Assembly (NCBI GenBank): GCA_029532625.1
Contig: JARFXM010000003.1
Coordinates: 2,418,001 to 2,482,000, forward strand
Reading direction: 5' to 3'
Source of the DNA: Lomentospora prolificans
Lineage: Eukaryota; Ascomycota; Sordariomycetes; Microascales; Microascaceae
Length of the DNA: 64,000 bases
Position 1 is the first letter of the stretch. Every line of letters begins with the position of its first letter. The notes beneath the pieces were generated by a model. That model ran no database searches and had not been told where the DNA came from. It saw only the letters and a program-made list of their open reading frames with translations. Both the position numbers and the translations under genes were made by a program. Below are positions 24,301-35,550 of this stretch, one piece after another.

Positions 24301-25771
24301 GAGGGATTGGGTCGTTTTTACCTTAGTACAATCTCATCGGATGACATATTGCAAGAGCTCCAAGCTTCGCAATCGGCAGACGCGAAGCACGGACAGCTAT
24401 GGACTGTCCTACACGGTACAGGCCAAGTATCAATCCCAAAATGGCTGGCCACGCCTGGATCTCGGCGCTGCCAAGGCATCCCCCATCAACTGTCTCTCAC
24501 TCAGCTAATACTGATAGAGGAAGAAAAAAAAAATAGAGCAGTCTACCTGGATAAAAACAGTTACGTGCCGCCTCAAAACGGTAGCATTCCCAGCATTCAC
24601 CAGCTACCTCGAATATTGTCTACTCTGTAAAGCTGTTGCCAGGACTACTATTCTGAAATTCTGTGACTCGAAACCGATGATGCAACCCCAGGGAGGTACC
24701 TGGCTTTCTCCTTGCAGTCGCTAGGCGGTACAGCGGCGCTACGCGTGGGCATGGCTTCTCGTCCCGCTGGCTAGCGGGAGCTGCCCGTGGTTGCTTGGCT
24801 GCTAGCACATCGACACTGGCGTGGGCTGGCTGGTCCAAGAACCACGGTTGACAGGTAACGCGAGCTCGAACTAGAGCCAGCAAGCTTGGAACAGAGTTTA
24901 GACTGGTTTCAATAGTAGCAAGGGCCTGGGAATAGGACAATTCGAGGCTCTGTTTTGAATTGTCCCTGATTCACCTCGACCCAGAGCTCCTTGTCTGGCC
25001 AACGCACTGAACCGTGATGTAGGAAAGTTTGCCCCGAGGAGCCGACTAAGACAGAGCTGAGGCTGCTCTGCACAATGCCCGGTGTCGCAGAGAGAGATGT
25101 GTATCAAACAAAACAGCAGACATACAAGCAACGTGATTATGGGAATGCGGCACCCAGTAAGTCCGCAGAAACTACCCAACGTGCTCCCGACTCGAGCTTG
25201 GGAAGCTGGGAAGGTACGAGACGGACGGCGCAAAGGGCCCCGCACCACTAAGTAACGAAGGCACATCCCACGTCGCACCACCCCTCCGTATCACTCAACT
25301 CTCCGTCTACATTGGGTAGCTGGTGACGTTTGAATCACCGCCGACTTGTCCTTGCCTTCCCTCCCTTCCCCCTTCCCCTTCCTTGCTCTGCTCGTTCTTT
25401 CGGCCTGATGCATATAAAGAGGTAGGAACCTTCCCTCCCTCAACAATTTTCTTCTCTCAGTCTTTTTCATATCTCTTTGGAGCTTCTCCTATCGACAAAA
25501 CCACTTCGTAAGTTTTCCCTCCTTTTACAAACTTCACGTTTCCTTCCCCACAGCAACATCACCTCACCTCTTTCTATACCACCTCTCTATCTATCCAGTA
25601 TGTCTGCTCCTGAGTTTATCCTAGCCTCTGCATCTCGCCCTATCTTCCATAGACTTAAATTGGTGCCTGATTGGATCTATACCACTTCAGTCACTCAAAT
25701 GCTAACTGAGGACCCCGCCCTTCACAGCTTACCTTAAGCCCCACCTTTCACTCTTGTCAAAATCAATCATC
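21315..25771. other. Long gene-poor gap
   Basis: About 4.4 kb between the isomerase and the mannitol-1-phosphate dehydrogenase has no gene I can support. Open frames are at most about 130 codons, overlap on both strands and lack domains. The last 400 bases are the C/T-rich leader of the dehydrogenase gene. CTGGC/GCCAG words cluster near 24760-24850. Confidence 0.5.
25508..25771 (+). promoter_or_regulatory. Leader of the M1P dehydrogenase gene, with likely 5'UTR intron and a uORF
   Basis: The C/T-rich leader contains a good donor (GTAAGT at 25508) and several CAG acceptors (near 25549, 25598 and 25727), so at least one intron probably lies in the untranslated leader. An ATG at 25600 opens a 45-codon frame ending at 25737, 35 bases before the main start. 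It would act as an upstream ORF if it is not spliced out. Inference from splice signals only. Confidence 0.4.
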
Positions 25772-27019
25772 ATGGGCAAGAAGGCCGTTCACTTTGGCGC
25801 TGGCAACATTGGTAAGCTATAGCCCTCCTATTGAAAAGCAGTGATCTTTTCCTTCCCAAGGACAATGTTGGCTGACTTGCATTTTCTACCCACCTGACTG
25901 ATAGGCCGTGGCTTTGTTGCCTGCTTCCTCCACAACTCTGGCTACGACGTCATCTTCGCTGATGTCGTCGACCCTCTTGTCCAGTCCATTAACTCCAACT
26001 CTTCCTACAAGGTCATCGAAGTTGGTGTTGAGGGTACTGATGAGCTCACCATCACCAACTACCGCGCCATTAACTCGCGCTCTGACGAAGAGGCCCTCGT
26101 TAATGAGATCGCCACTGCCGATGTCGTGACCTGCTCCGTTGGTCCTACCATTCTCAAGTTCATCGCCCCCCCTATCGCCAAGGGTATCGATAAGCGCCCC
26201 TCTGACTTGCCTCCCCTTGCCGTCATTGCCTGCGAGAACGCCATTGGCGCCACGGATACCCTCGCCGGTTTCATCAGGCAGAACGCGAAGGAGGCTGACC
26301 ACGAGAAGCGTGCTCGTTACGCCAACTCTGCCATTGACCGCATTGTGCCTGCCCAGGACCCTGATGCTGGCCTCAATGTGAAGCTTGAGAAGTTCTACGA
26401 GTGGGTTGTCGATAAGACTCCCTTCCAAGAGCACGGTGTCCCCACCATTGAGGGTATCAACTGGGTTGACAACCTTGAGCCCTACATTGAGCGCAAGCTC
26501 TATACTGTCAACACTGGCCACGCTACCGCCGCCTACCACGGCTACAACCGTAAGAAGCGCACCGTCGATGAGGCTCTCCAGGATGAGTATATCATTGGCC
26601 AGGTCCGCAAGGCTCTTGAGGAGACCACGGAGCTCATCGTCTCCAAGCACGGAATCGCCCTCGAGGCCCAGAAGGCGTACGCCGAGAAGATCATTAAGCG
26701 TATCAGCAACCCTCACCTTGCCGACGCTGTTGAGCGTGTTGGCCGTGCTCCTCTGAGGAAGCTCAGCCGCAAGGAGCGTTTCATTGGTCCCGCCTCGCAG
26801 CTTGCCGAGCTCGGAAAGGATGTCACCGCGCTCGTTGAGGCGGCTGAGCAGGCCTTCCGCTTCCAGAACGTCGAGGGCGACGATGAGAGCGTTGAGTTGG
26901 CCAAGATACTTGCTGACAACTCGGCCGACGAGGTTGTTAAGAAGGTCACTGGCCTCACTGAGTCGGACAAGCTATACCCCAAGATTGTCGAGATCGTTAA
27001 GAAGGTGAAGGGCGAGTAA
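25772..27019 (+). CDS. mpdA: Mannitol-1-phosphate 5-dehydrogenase
   Basis: This enzyme reduces fructose-6-phosphate to mannitol-1-phosphate with NADH, the first step of fungal mannitol synthesis. Two exons (25772-25811 and 25905-27019) give 384 residues, close to the usual length. The intron falls inside the Rossmann motif F-G-A-G-N-I-G-R-G-F, which splicing restores. The substrate-binding region has the long-chain dehydrogenase features A-C-E-N-A-I-G-A-T-D, G-I-N-W-V-D-N-L and N-T-G-H-A-T-A-A-Y-H-G. The C-terminus ends in a Lys-rich helix. It is cytosolic, with no targeting peptide. It lies 4.5 kb downstream of the isomerase that makes its substrate, on the same strand. Confidence 0.96.
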
Positions 27020-27829
27020 ATGTAAAATGACGAGCAGAAGACGGAATTATTAAACTGTCACTTGACAACCCATTATGATGATCTGAACAGGGCATGCTTA
27101 GACAGGAGCAAAAAGGAAATGAATTAAAGACGTTATGACCATTCAGATGTTGTTTTGTACTATAATAAACATGGAGTGCATATGATTTAGTGGCTGTTGC
27201 CAAAAAAGAGCAGAATCTACCCTAGTATACCTCTAGACGTGGAGAGCAAGAAGTGAGACGAATTGTTTGATCTTGCTGCCGCATGATGCAGGAGATGGGT
27301 GGGAATAGCTACTCTTAACAATCAACCATCAATGCCACCTTGTAATTGGCGGTGAGTTTCACAAGCTGGTGGAACTCGAGTTCCACCATCTTGTGGAGAA
27401 GAGGCTGAGGGAGAAAGTGGATGATGGTGCCTATTGTTTACAGATAGCAGTCACTGGAGATCACTGGGGCACCTGGCTGCAGGCTGAGGCCGGCCTGTAT
27501 GATCACGTGATGCTGCCACTCTAACTCCTTGGATGCCACGTACGTTTTGGGCGAACTGCTGTCAAGACACATTTCGTTGAAGCTCAAAATTCAAGGTGCC
27601 GCCCAAGTAACGAACGAGCCTCGGATAGCCTACCTGCGGCGGATCCTTAATTTGGCGGTGCTTCACAGAGCAGGATCTCTCAAAAACTTGCTCGGTTCCT
27701 TTTCCCCAGCGCCAATTTACGATCATCTCTGAATTCGTGAATGGTGGGAGCCTCGACTTGGCCAGATACCCCACCTCTAACTCGACAGCCTATTTCCCTT
27801 GCGCAACTGTTTACTTGAACTTCGTCAAG
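27020..27829. other. Intergenic between M1P dehydrogenase and SEC27
   Basis: This contains the dehydrogenase 3' region and the SEC27 promoter. A palindrome-like pair CTGGTGGAACTCGAG/TTCCACCATCTTGTGG occurs near 27366-27395. No gene was seen. Confidence 0.5.
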
Positions 27830-30800
27830 ATGCGCCTCGACGTCAAGGTACGTTTTTGTGCACTCTGGCGCGAAGGAAAGCGATTCGATCTTTGGACTAC
27901 CATATGCCCATTTGTCTTGTGGCCTTCCATCGCCATGTAACCCTTGGGCTAGCCCCCTTAATGCGAGCCCCTTAGCATCATGGAGCTGTCAAGCTAACTC
28001 TCCTTCCCCTTCATTTTGTAGCGGCAATTGTTTGCCAGGAGCGAGCGAGTAAAAGGCATTGACTTTCACCCTCACGAACCATGGATTCTTACGACCCTCT
28101 ACAACGGTATCGATCCCACCCATCCTCCGTTAAGTTTCCAACCTTCGGAGCTCCCAGGAGACTAATGCGCTTGCTATGTAGGCCAGGCATACATTTGGTC
28201 GTACGAAACGCAGCAAGTCGTCAAGACCTTTGAATTGACCGATGTGCCCGTCCGAGCCGGCCGATTCGTGGCAAGGAAGAACTGGATTGTGTGTGGTTCA
28301 GACGACTTCCAGATCAGGGTCTACAACTACAACACCTCGGAGAAGATTACCACCTTCGAGGCCCATCCCGACTATATCCGGGCCATCGTCGTCCACCCAA
28401 CGCAACCTTTTATCCTCACCGCCTCCGATGATATGACTATTAAGCTGTGGGATTGGGAAAGGGGATGGAAATGTGTCCAAGTTTTCGAGGGCCACGGCCA
28501 CTATGTTATGGGGTTGGCCATTAATCCCAAGGATACGAACACCTTTGCCTCGGCATGTCTTGACCGTACTGTCAAGATATGGAGTCTCGGTTCCCCGACT
28601 GCCAACTTCACCCTTGAGGCCCACGATACTAAAGGTGTTAACCACGTCGACTACTACCCCTTCCCCGATAAGCCGTACCTCCTCACCTCCTCTGACGACA
28701 GGACGGTTAAGATCTGGGACTACACCACCAAGTCTCTGATTGCTACTCTTGAGGGGCATACCAACAATGTCTCGTTCGCCTGCTACCACCCCGAGTTGCC
28801 CGTCATCATCTCAGGTTCGGAGGATGGTACCATTCGTATATGGCACGCTAATACCTACCGTTTTGAACAATCCTTAAACTACGGCCTTGAGCGTGCTTGG
28901 TGCGTGTCCTACCAAAAGGGCCAGCAAGGCATTGCTGTGGGTTTTGACGATGGTGCGGTCGTAATCAAGATGGGTCGGGAGGAGCCCGCCGTCTCCATGG
29001 ATAGTTCCGGCAAGCTTATCTGGGCGCGCCACAATGAAGTGATCTCCGCCATCATCAAGGGCGGCGGTGAGTCTACGCTCTGCCTATGGTATATGAATCA
29101 CCACTATTGTACTAACGCCGACACTAGATGCGTCCCTCAAAGACAATACCCCCCTCACTCTCCCTATCAAGGAACTGGGCACTTGCGAAGTCTATCCCCA
29201 AACTCTAATTCATTCGCCAAATGGCCGATTTACTGCAGTTTGTAAGTCAGAAGAAACCGTGCTGAGGGCTGAAACTAGCTACAATGTAAGCTGGGGCTGA
29301 CCCTTCCTTTGCTAGGCGGTGATGGAGAGTACATCATCTACACCAGTCTTGCGTGGAGGAACAAGGCATTTGGTTCTGCCCTAGACTTTGTTTGGGCCTC
29401 CAAGGAGAACAGTAATGACTTTGCCATCCGCGAATCGGCGACCAGTGTCAAGGTTTACAAAAACTTCACTGAGAAGCAGGGCGGTCTCGACGTCGGATTC
29501 CATGCGGATGGGTTGACTGGAGGTACCCTCCTCGGTGTTACAGGTCAAGGCGGTGTTTCTTTCTTCGATTGGAATACTGGTGGCCTTGTCCGTAGGATCG
29601 AAGTCGAGCCTAAACAGGTAAGTCACTCTCTGATACTCTCAGCCTGTCGAAGCTTTCTTGATAGATTAACCTTGTGTGGGTAGGTGTACTGGTCGGATAG
29701 CGGCGAATTAGTCGCAATTGCCTGCGAGGATACTTTCTATGTTCTGCGATTCTCGAGGGAAAGCTATGTCGAGGCTGTACAATCTGGCCAGGTCGAAGAA
29801 GATGGTGTCGAGGCAGCCTTTGAGGTGATCACTGACATTAACGACAGGTAAGTGCCCTATTAGATCCCTTCACTTCTTCCGCTCGGGTTTGTTTTACTGA
29901 TAGGTTTCTCCCCTTTGTGCAGCGTGCGAACCGGAGAGTGGATTGGTGCTGTCTTCGTTTATACAAACACCACCAACCGACTTAACTACCTCGTTGGCGA
30001 TCAGACCTACACGATATCCCACTTCGACACACCAATGTATATCCTAGGCTTCATCCAACGTGACGAGCGGATCTACTTGGCAGACAAAGATGTCAATGTC
30101 ACATCCTTTGGCCTATCTCTACCCGTGCTCGAGTATCAAACTCTCGTGCTCCAGGATGAGATGGAAACAGCACAGGAGCTGCTCCCTAGTATTCCAGGGG
30201 ACCAGCTCAACAAGATTGCGCGATTCCTCGAGGGCCAGGGCCACAAGGAACTTGCTCTCGAAGTTGCGACAGACCCTGAGCACAAGTTTGACCTAGCGCT
30301 TGCTCTTAACCAGCTCGAGGTAGCACTTGAACTAGCGAAGGAGGCGGATGTGGAGCACAAGTGGAAGACAGTGGGAGACGCGGCCCTTGCCGCTTGGGAT
30401 GTTGCTCTTGCAGCCAAGTGCTTCACCCAGGCCAAGGACGTTGGCTCTTTGCTTCTTCTTCACTCATCTACGGGAGATAGGGAAGGACTTGCGGCGCTTG
30501 CAAAGCAGGCCGAAGATGCTGGTGCCCACAACATCGCGTTTAGCTGTCAATGGATGCTCGGCAATATCGATGGCTGTGTCGAGATCCTGACCAAGACTGG
30601 CAGGCTTGCGGAGGCTGTTCTCTTTTCTCAGACATACAAACCCAGTGCTACCCGGCCGCTAGTCGACAGCTGGAAGGAGAATTTGGAAAAGAACAAGAAG
30701 GGTCGGGTTGCTAAGCTTCTCGGGACTCCTGGTGAGGATGATGACCTCTTCCCAGAGTGGGACGAGTGGCTGAAGCTGGAAAGCGAGGGTAAATCAGCGA

Positions 30801-30877
30801 TCGCGGCCGCTCCTGCGGCCGAGACGGCTAGTAATGGAGGCGAGGAGGAAGAGGCGGGGGCGGAAGCGGAAGAATGA
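27830..30877 (+). CDS. sec27: Coatomer subunit beta' (Sec27)
   Basis: This is the beta' subunit of the COPI coat, which binds dilysine cargo tails and drives retrograde Golgi-to-ER transport. Seven exons (27830-27847, 28022-28106, 28182-29066, 29128-29241, 29316-29617, 29684-29847, 29923-30877) encode 840 residues. The N-terminal half carries two WD40 propellers: repeated T-I-K-L-W-D-W, R-T-V-K-I-W-S, R-T-V-K-I-W-D and G-T-I-R-I-W-H blades are visible. The C-terminal part is the alpha-solenoid of the coatomer WD-associated region, followed by an acidic Glu/Ala tail. The first exon is only 18 bases (M-R-L-D-V-K), matching the conserved start of the family, with R-Q-L-F-A-R-S-E-R-V-K-G next. 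All junctions are GT-AG and in frame. Confidence 0.96.
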
Positions 30878-31584
30878 ATTTTCGATTAGATGTAGAGGAT
30901 CATGTTTTGTTTTTGACATTGCTTTACGAGAATACTCGGCGTTGGGCCGGTGGAAAAGGAGATGTCGTCACGAGAACCATACATGCAGAGGATAATCCAA
31001 AGGCCTTTAGCTGAATCAAGCATCATGCTCCCGACCCGTGACTGATACAAATGGCGATATGAGGTGCGTTTGGGAGCGCCGGCATGTTCAAGTTGAGTCC
31101 TTCTTCCTCCTGTTGATTGTTGCGAGCACTGGCCGCCTGGCTCTTTTGCCAGAACGAGTTAGCTGGCTTAGCTGGCTTTCAGGGTGCCATTGGGGCGGCC
31201 TCCAAAGGGAAGGACCCCTGCTCGCCAATTATCAGCCAGCGCCAATCGAAGACCAGCGTGGGCGGGCGAGCTGAAGAGACAGCTGGCTGGCGTTAGTGGT
31301 GGCTGGCTAATGGATTGATGTCGGCATGCTGGCTGTCTTCAGGGTCCTCCTGATTTTGGTGGGAAAAAGACTAAAGTAACATGGACAAAGGAGAGGCCAG
31401 CCAGCGCCACGATCTTGTTCGTCGGGATGATAACCTCCACTTTCCTCTCTCCCGTTCAATTCTAGTCTCTCTCTCTCGTTCCTTTAACCTGCACCCGGCC
31501 TAGACGTTGTACCTTGCCTCGTCGAAACTCCTCTTATTACCCCGAAATTTCTCTTGCTCAAAACCCAGCCGTACACCGATACAA
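30878..31584. other. Intergenic rich in CTGGC words
   Basis: This holds the SEC27 3' flank and the promoter of a small Cys-rich gene. From about 31120 to 31410 the hexamer AGCTGG/GCTGGC and its complement recur many times, including CTGGCTGGCG at 31283-31292. The last 80 bases are C/T-rich. Confidence 0.5.
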
Positions 31585-31913
31585 ATGACCGCCTCGACCA
31601 CTCCCACCACTCCACCGCCCTCGACGATGGAGGCGCCTCTAAAGCAGGCGCCCATGATGGCCGCCCCGCCGCCCGGAAGAATCTCCAATCCAACCATTAT
31701 CTCGCAGCAGCCTGTACGTCTCAGTCCTCCCAATCTTATTTCTCCTTCGCCCCCCTGACTACCGGACCATTGTCCACGGAGCTAACGTATAGCCCCTCCT
31801 TCCGACAGACGAGCGAGCCGAGGCCCGAGATGAGCCGTTTGCGAGGAGGCGGTCTCTCTCTCGGATTCGATTGCTGCGGCGGTTCTTGCCGTTTCTACAA
31901 ACACTGTTGCTAA
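31585..31913 (+). CDS. Small Cys-rich protein with RLRGG motif
   Basis: Two exons (31585-31713 and 31809-31913) give 77 residues. The 95-base intron has a GTACGT donor, a GCTAAC branch site and a GACAG acceptor. Residues 1-50 are Pro/Thr/Ser/Ala/Met-rich and probably disordered. Residues 53-58 are R-L-R-G-G-G, the same as the ubiquitin C-terminal tail, followed by a Cys cluster (C65, C66, C70, C76, C77) in a Gly-rich end. It resembles small ascomycete proteins with an RLRGG then Cys-cluster tail, which I recall but cannot verify here. A palmitoylated or metal-binding tail is possible. There is no signal peptide. The gene is short, so the call rests on intron quality, the leader and the motif. 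Confidence 0.6.
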
Positions 31914-32589
31914 GAGACTATATAGCTTTTACGAAGGCTCGGAGAATCAGGGGAATGAGAGAGTGAATTGCCACTACGAGCGAGGATTGTGAATCTACGG
32001 CGTTGATTTTTCGGCTTGGGCGTTGGTTGGACTTGGGAGCGCTTGGGCCTGGTAGGGTTCGAATGACCAAGGAAATGAGCGTTTTAATCCCGAGGTTATA
32101 ACATACCAATCTGCAAATCTTGAAATCCAATGAGCTCGCCTAGTTTGACGTAGAGTGGAAGAAGGAGGGCTTTTGCTGCATGTGCTGTGTGTGCGAGGTA
32201 TCAGGAAAACTTGAAGCAATGGATGCGAATCCTTTGGCTTTGCTGGCCTTGCGTCTTTCTTTCTGGCCCGGCTAGTGATATATTGTGCCCGCGTCAATCC
32301 AAACGATCGTTTGCCCCAATCGAAACCGGACACTAGAGCAGAATTCGCTAAAGGTAAAAGTTCGCGATGCAGAAGGTTCCAGAGTACGGAGTCTGTCGTC
32401 TCGATCAGGCCTCCTCCCTGACCCCTGCTGGCTCTCACACCTGGCGAAGGGTCCAGCCAGACAGGAGACTGAAGATGGCTCCCGCGAACAGGTAGATTCA
32501 AAGTGGTCTCGTCCGGGTGTGATCAGGGAGAAGCAGAAAGGGGGTTGTCCTGATCGAATTGGTGCAGGGGAAAACGATATTTAATTAAC

Positions 32590-32616
32590 AAAAAAAAAAA
32601 AAAAAAAAAAAAAAAA
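32590..32616. repeat. A27 homopolymer
   Basis: A run of 27 A bases is followed by GAAAGAAAGAAA. On the minus strand it is a T tract 116 bases beyond the tRNA-Ser 3' end. Confidence 0.97.
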
Positions 32617-32719
32617 GAAAGAAAGAAACAAAGGGAAAAAAATGGAGTAATTGGTAGGAAATTTCCCAAGTTGCTGCCAAAGTCTTCACATGTAGAGATC
32701 GACGGAGCGAGAAACAGCC

Positions 32720-32728
32720 AAAAAGAAA
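32720..32728 (-). terminator. RNA polymerase III T-tract after tRNA-Ser
   Basis: The minus strand reads TTTCTTTTT starting 4 bases beyond the tRNA 3' end. The five-T run at 32720-32724 is a standard pol III stop. Confidence 0.8.
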
Positions 32729-32731
32729 GAG

Positions 32732-32812
32732 CGACAAAGACAGGATTCGAACCTGTGCGGCCGAAGCCATCAGCTTTCGAGGCTGACCCATTAACCACTC
32801 TGGCACTTTGCC
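32732..32812 (-). tRNA. tRNA-Ser (anticodon CGA)
   Basis: The 81-base gene folds as a class II tRNA. The acceptor stem GGCAAAG pairs with CTTTGTC (one G-U), followed by discriminator G. The anticodon stem TCAGC/GCTGA encloses loop CTCGAAA with anticodon CGA, reading UCG. There is a long variable arm with hairpin GGC-TTCG-GCC, as expected for serine. The T arm is ACAGG-TTCGAAT-CCTGT, with B box GGTTCGAATCC. There is no intron, and a T-tract terminator follows directly. Confidence 0.96.
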
Positions 32813-34251
32813 TTGCTTCGGAACTTCGGGATCAGTATTAGTATATATAAAGTGTGCAGACTATTCCTTCTGGGTCCAATGTGGATACCCTGTCTCGCAC
32901 CATCTTGGACTCGTTTTGGGGCTGTGCCTGTCCTTGAAAGTTAGCCGCAAATCATCTCATCTGATGGGAGAATGTCGGAGGGTTAGAAAAGTCCCTCATA
33001 GGGCCTGATTGACAGATCGGGGCCCATCAATGCCTGGCTAATTGTGCCGAAGATCCGGGGGCCTTCCTAAGAGTTTCTCGCCCCTGGGGTTTCAGCGTTT
33101 TCAGGGGCTATCCTCCCTGCCTATGGGTGCCTGGACCAGCAGGAGCCAGCCCCTCCAGCTGTCCAGGGCCACGAGATGGAACCACCTCGGGCTTGGTCGG
33201 CCAGCGTGCTCTTTGGCCCCGCCAGGCTACTACTGTACTGATCTGATCCATCCGCGGATCCGTTCTTCTCTCACAACTGGCTCGGTTGTGGAGGAGTCAA
33301 ACAACGTCAGCCAACTTTTCGGAGGGCAATTCGGGCTTCAAGCTTGGATAGGAGATATCTATGAATGTTTGTTCCTTTGCCCGCCTCGCATCTGTTGGAA
33401 GGGCAGTCGTAGTTTTAGAGTTATAAAAGCTGAAGCTTTCGCCCTGTAGCTTCCGTCATGCGGCGCCTAGACTGGCTGGCGAACCTCTGTGCTGTGGCTC
33501 AAACAGCTGGCGGGCTCGAGATGCCAGCGACGATTGCGATGTCGGCATAACATAACGGCCAGCATTCTTCATCCAACGTATCGCTCCCCAACTGCCAGTA
33601 CTAGGATTCCTTTCCTCTCTTGCCAGAATCATCTTTTCTAAGAGCGCTGCTTGAGAATAGCTCCTTTCAATATCCGATGACAGGCGCCGCTTTTCCCCGG
33701 CATTGCCTCAATCAGGTCCGAATCCCCGGGCCTGTCTGTGGGCCTGGGAATGCGCTTCGTCTCAGTGCTATCCAAGTGGAGGCTCAACCACCCCAGCTAA
33801 CAGGCATGTTGACACTCGAGACGTTAGAACTTGGGCTGTCCTCGCGCCCGGCATGGTACTACGACGTTACGGTACCGCCAGCACTGTCTGGGTTACCGGC
33901 GCCAAGAACCCCCAGAGAGGATTCTCGTGTCGCACATTGTTGCTTTGCGAAAATCATCGTGGATCTCGGGGGGAGATCATTTGGGAAGTCGTTGCCGGGG
34001 ATTGATGTGCATCAACCAAGTACTTTAACTCACGATACACCCTGACTGCGAAGATCTGTTTTGCTATGCTTGCATCGATCATCGCCATTTTCCCCTTTTT
34101 TCTTCTCCTTGCATCTTTTTTTTTCTTTCATATTTTCACGGACTGGTCCGCTTGGTTTCGCTTCAGGAAAGCCTTCGCTTCATACTTTCACCTCTTCGAT
34201 CGCTCTTTTGTCGACATTTCATCGGAACAGTCTTGTATTATTATACCCAAG
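32813..34251. other. Intergenic, nothing supported
   Basis: Several 60-140 codon open frames on the plus strand have no domain and differ in frame without splice logic. The sequence CTGGCTGGCGAACC at 33472-33485 repeats 14 bases found at 120-133. The last 200 bases are T-rich and probably the leader of the next gene. Confidence 0.5.
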
Positions 34252-34892
34252 ATGCATTTCGCTACTCTTGTTTTGGCCGCTGCCGCTGGTGTTGCCAACG
34301 GAGGTATGTGCTGATGCCATTCTCGGCGAGGGACCCAATCTCCAACCAGAGCCACTAACACATCAGTGCAGCACCCTACGTCGCTCCTCGTCAAGCCAAC
34401 GCTTGCTTCGTCATCGGCGACGAGGTCCTCCCCGAATCCGTTGTCGACACCGTCACTGCCGTCCAGGGTTCCATTACCTGCAACACCGACGTCCAAACTC
34501 TTTCCGGTGTTCCCGACGTAACCTCTGGAGACGTCACCTTCTCCGACGTCAACTTTGCCAACTCCGACCTCACTCCTCTCGAGTTTGCCCTCACCGAGTT
34601 CGCCGCGGCCGACCCTCTCGCCGATACTGACCTCCAGCGGTTCGAGGATACTCTCAACGTCTACCTCGCCACTGAGGCTGGCATTCGGTCTGTCGGAGGA
34701 GGACTCACCATCAAGGTGCCCAAGTTCTTCCTTGAGTTCCAGGTGTCTCGTATTCAGACTGCGCAAGGCAATCCGCCTACTGCGCCCGGCCTCCAGGTCG
34801 ATCACCTCTTGGACAAGGTGTTGAAAAACGCTGCCAGTGAGAGCTCCGATCTCCTTGATCAAGTCCGCACCTTGGCCACTCAGCTTAGCTAG
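34252..34892 (+). CDS. Small secreted protein, function unknown
   Basis: Two exons (34252-34303 and 34372-34892) encode 190 residues. The first exon is a signal peptide (M-H-F-A-T-L-V-L-A-A-A-A-G-V-A-N-G), and the GTATGT...GTGCAG intron falls at its end, a common layout in fungal secreted proteins. The mature part has only two cysteines (A-C-F-V-I-G, I-T-C-N-T). It is acidic, with V-x-F-S-D-V-N-F-A-like strands and ends in a helical, Leu-rich region. There is no catalytic motif or membrane segment. It looks like one of the conserved secreted hypothetical proteins of ascomycetes, and a role as an effector or wall protein is open. Confidence 0.8.
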
Positions 34893-35550
34893 CCGGTTTC
34901 TTTTCGGTGAATTATATATAATTAAAGAAAAAAAAAACCTGTGAGAAGATTCTGGGGTTAAAAGCTCCTACCATGTATTATGAACCATAGCATTCATTGC
35001 GTTGAGCATATCAGCATTATGACAAAGAGCCTTGTATACTATCAGAGCGGAGCCGGGATAGGCGAGGATATGGTCTTATTTAATGCGACTTACTGTGAAC
35101 TAGTAGAAGTACCGTAGCAAACGTCACGTATGTTAACCGAATACATTGTTCAACGAACTGTGCTTGAATTAAGATCATCGCATAGAGCAACCTATCAACC
35201 CAGAGCCGTGAGCTCGCCACATACTAGCCACGGGACACTATCTAGGAACTGTGGAAAGATGCACCTGAAATGATTCACTATTAACGTGGAATTTATGCCC
35301 TTAGTTATATATGCTCAATATAATATGTACCAACTCGGGAGCTACAAAAATGAACTATCGAGGATGCCATGCCTGTAACTATATACACTAGGAAGCATGT
35401 AAAGAGATGGATCTGTACGGTTGGGTATGATACATGCTAGCCGCAGGTGGCCAGCTAACCCGGTAAAGAATATAAACATTAGAAATGAATCTTCAGCCAC
35501 CACAGTTTTCCTGTCCGGGCCCCCACGACCGACCACTGCGGGAGAGCATT
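34893..35550. other. Convergent intergenic region
   Basis: This lies between the 3' ends of the small secreted protein and the pectin lyase. It is AT-rich with a short A run at about 34927-34936. No gene was seen. Confidence 0.6.

Larger units (their letters stand above)
31914..32731. other. Intergenic with poly-A run
   Basis: This separates the small Cys-rich gene from the tRNA. It has no supported gene. It holds a 27-base A run followed by a short GAAA repeat. Confidence 0.5.

Noticed and set aside
25886..26716. 276-codon minus-strand frame
   Set aside because: Antisense shadow of the mannitol-1-phosphate dehydrogenase. It is Gly/Val/Leu/Asp-rich, as such shadows are.
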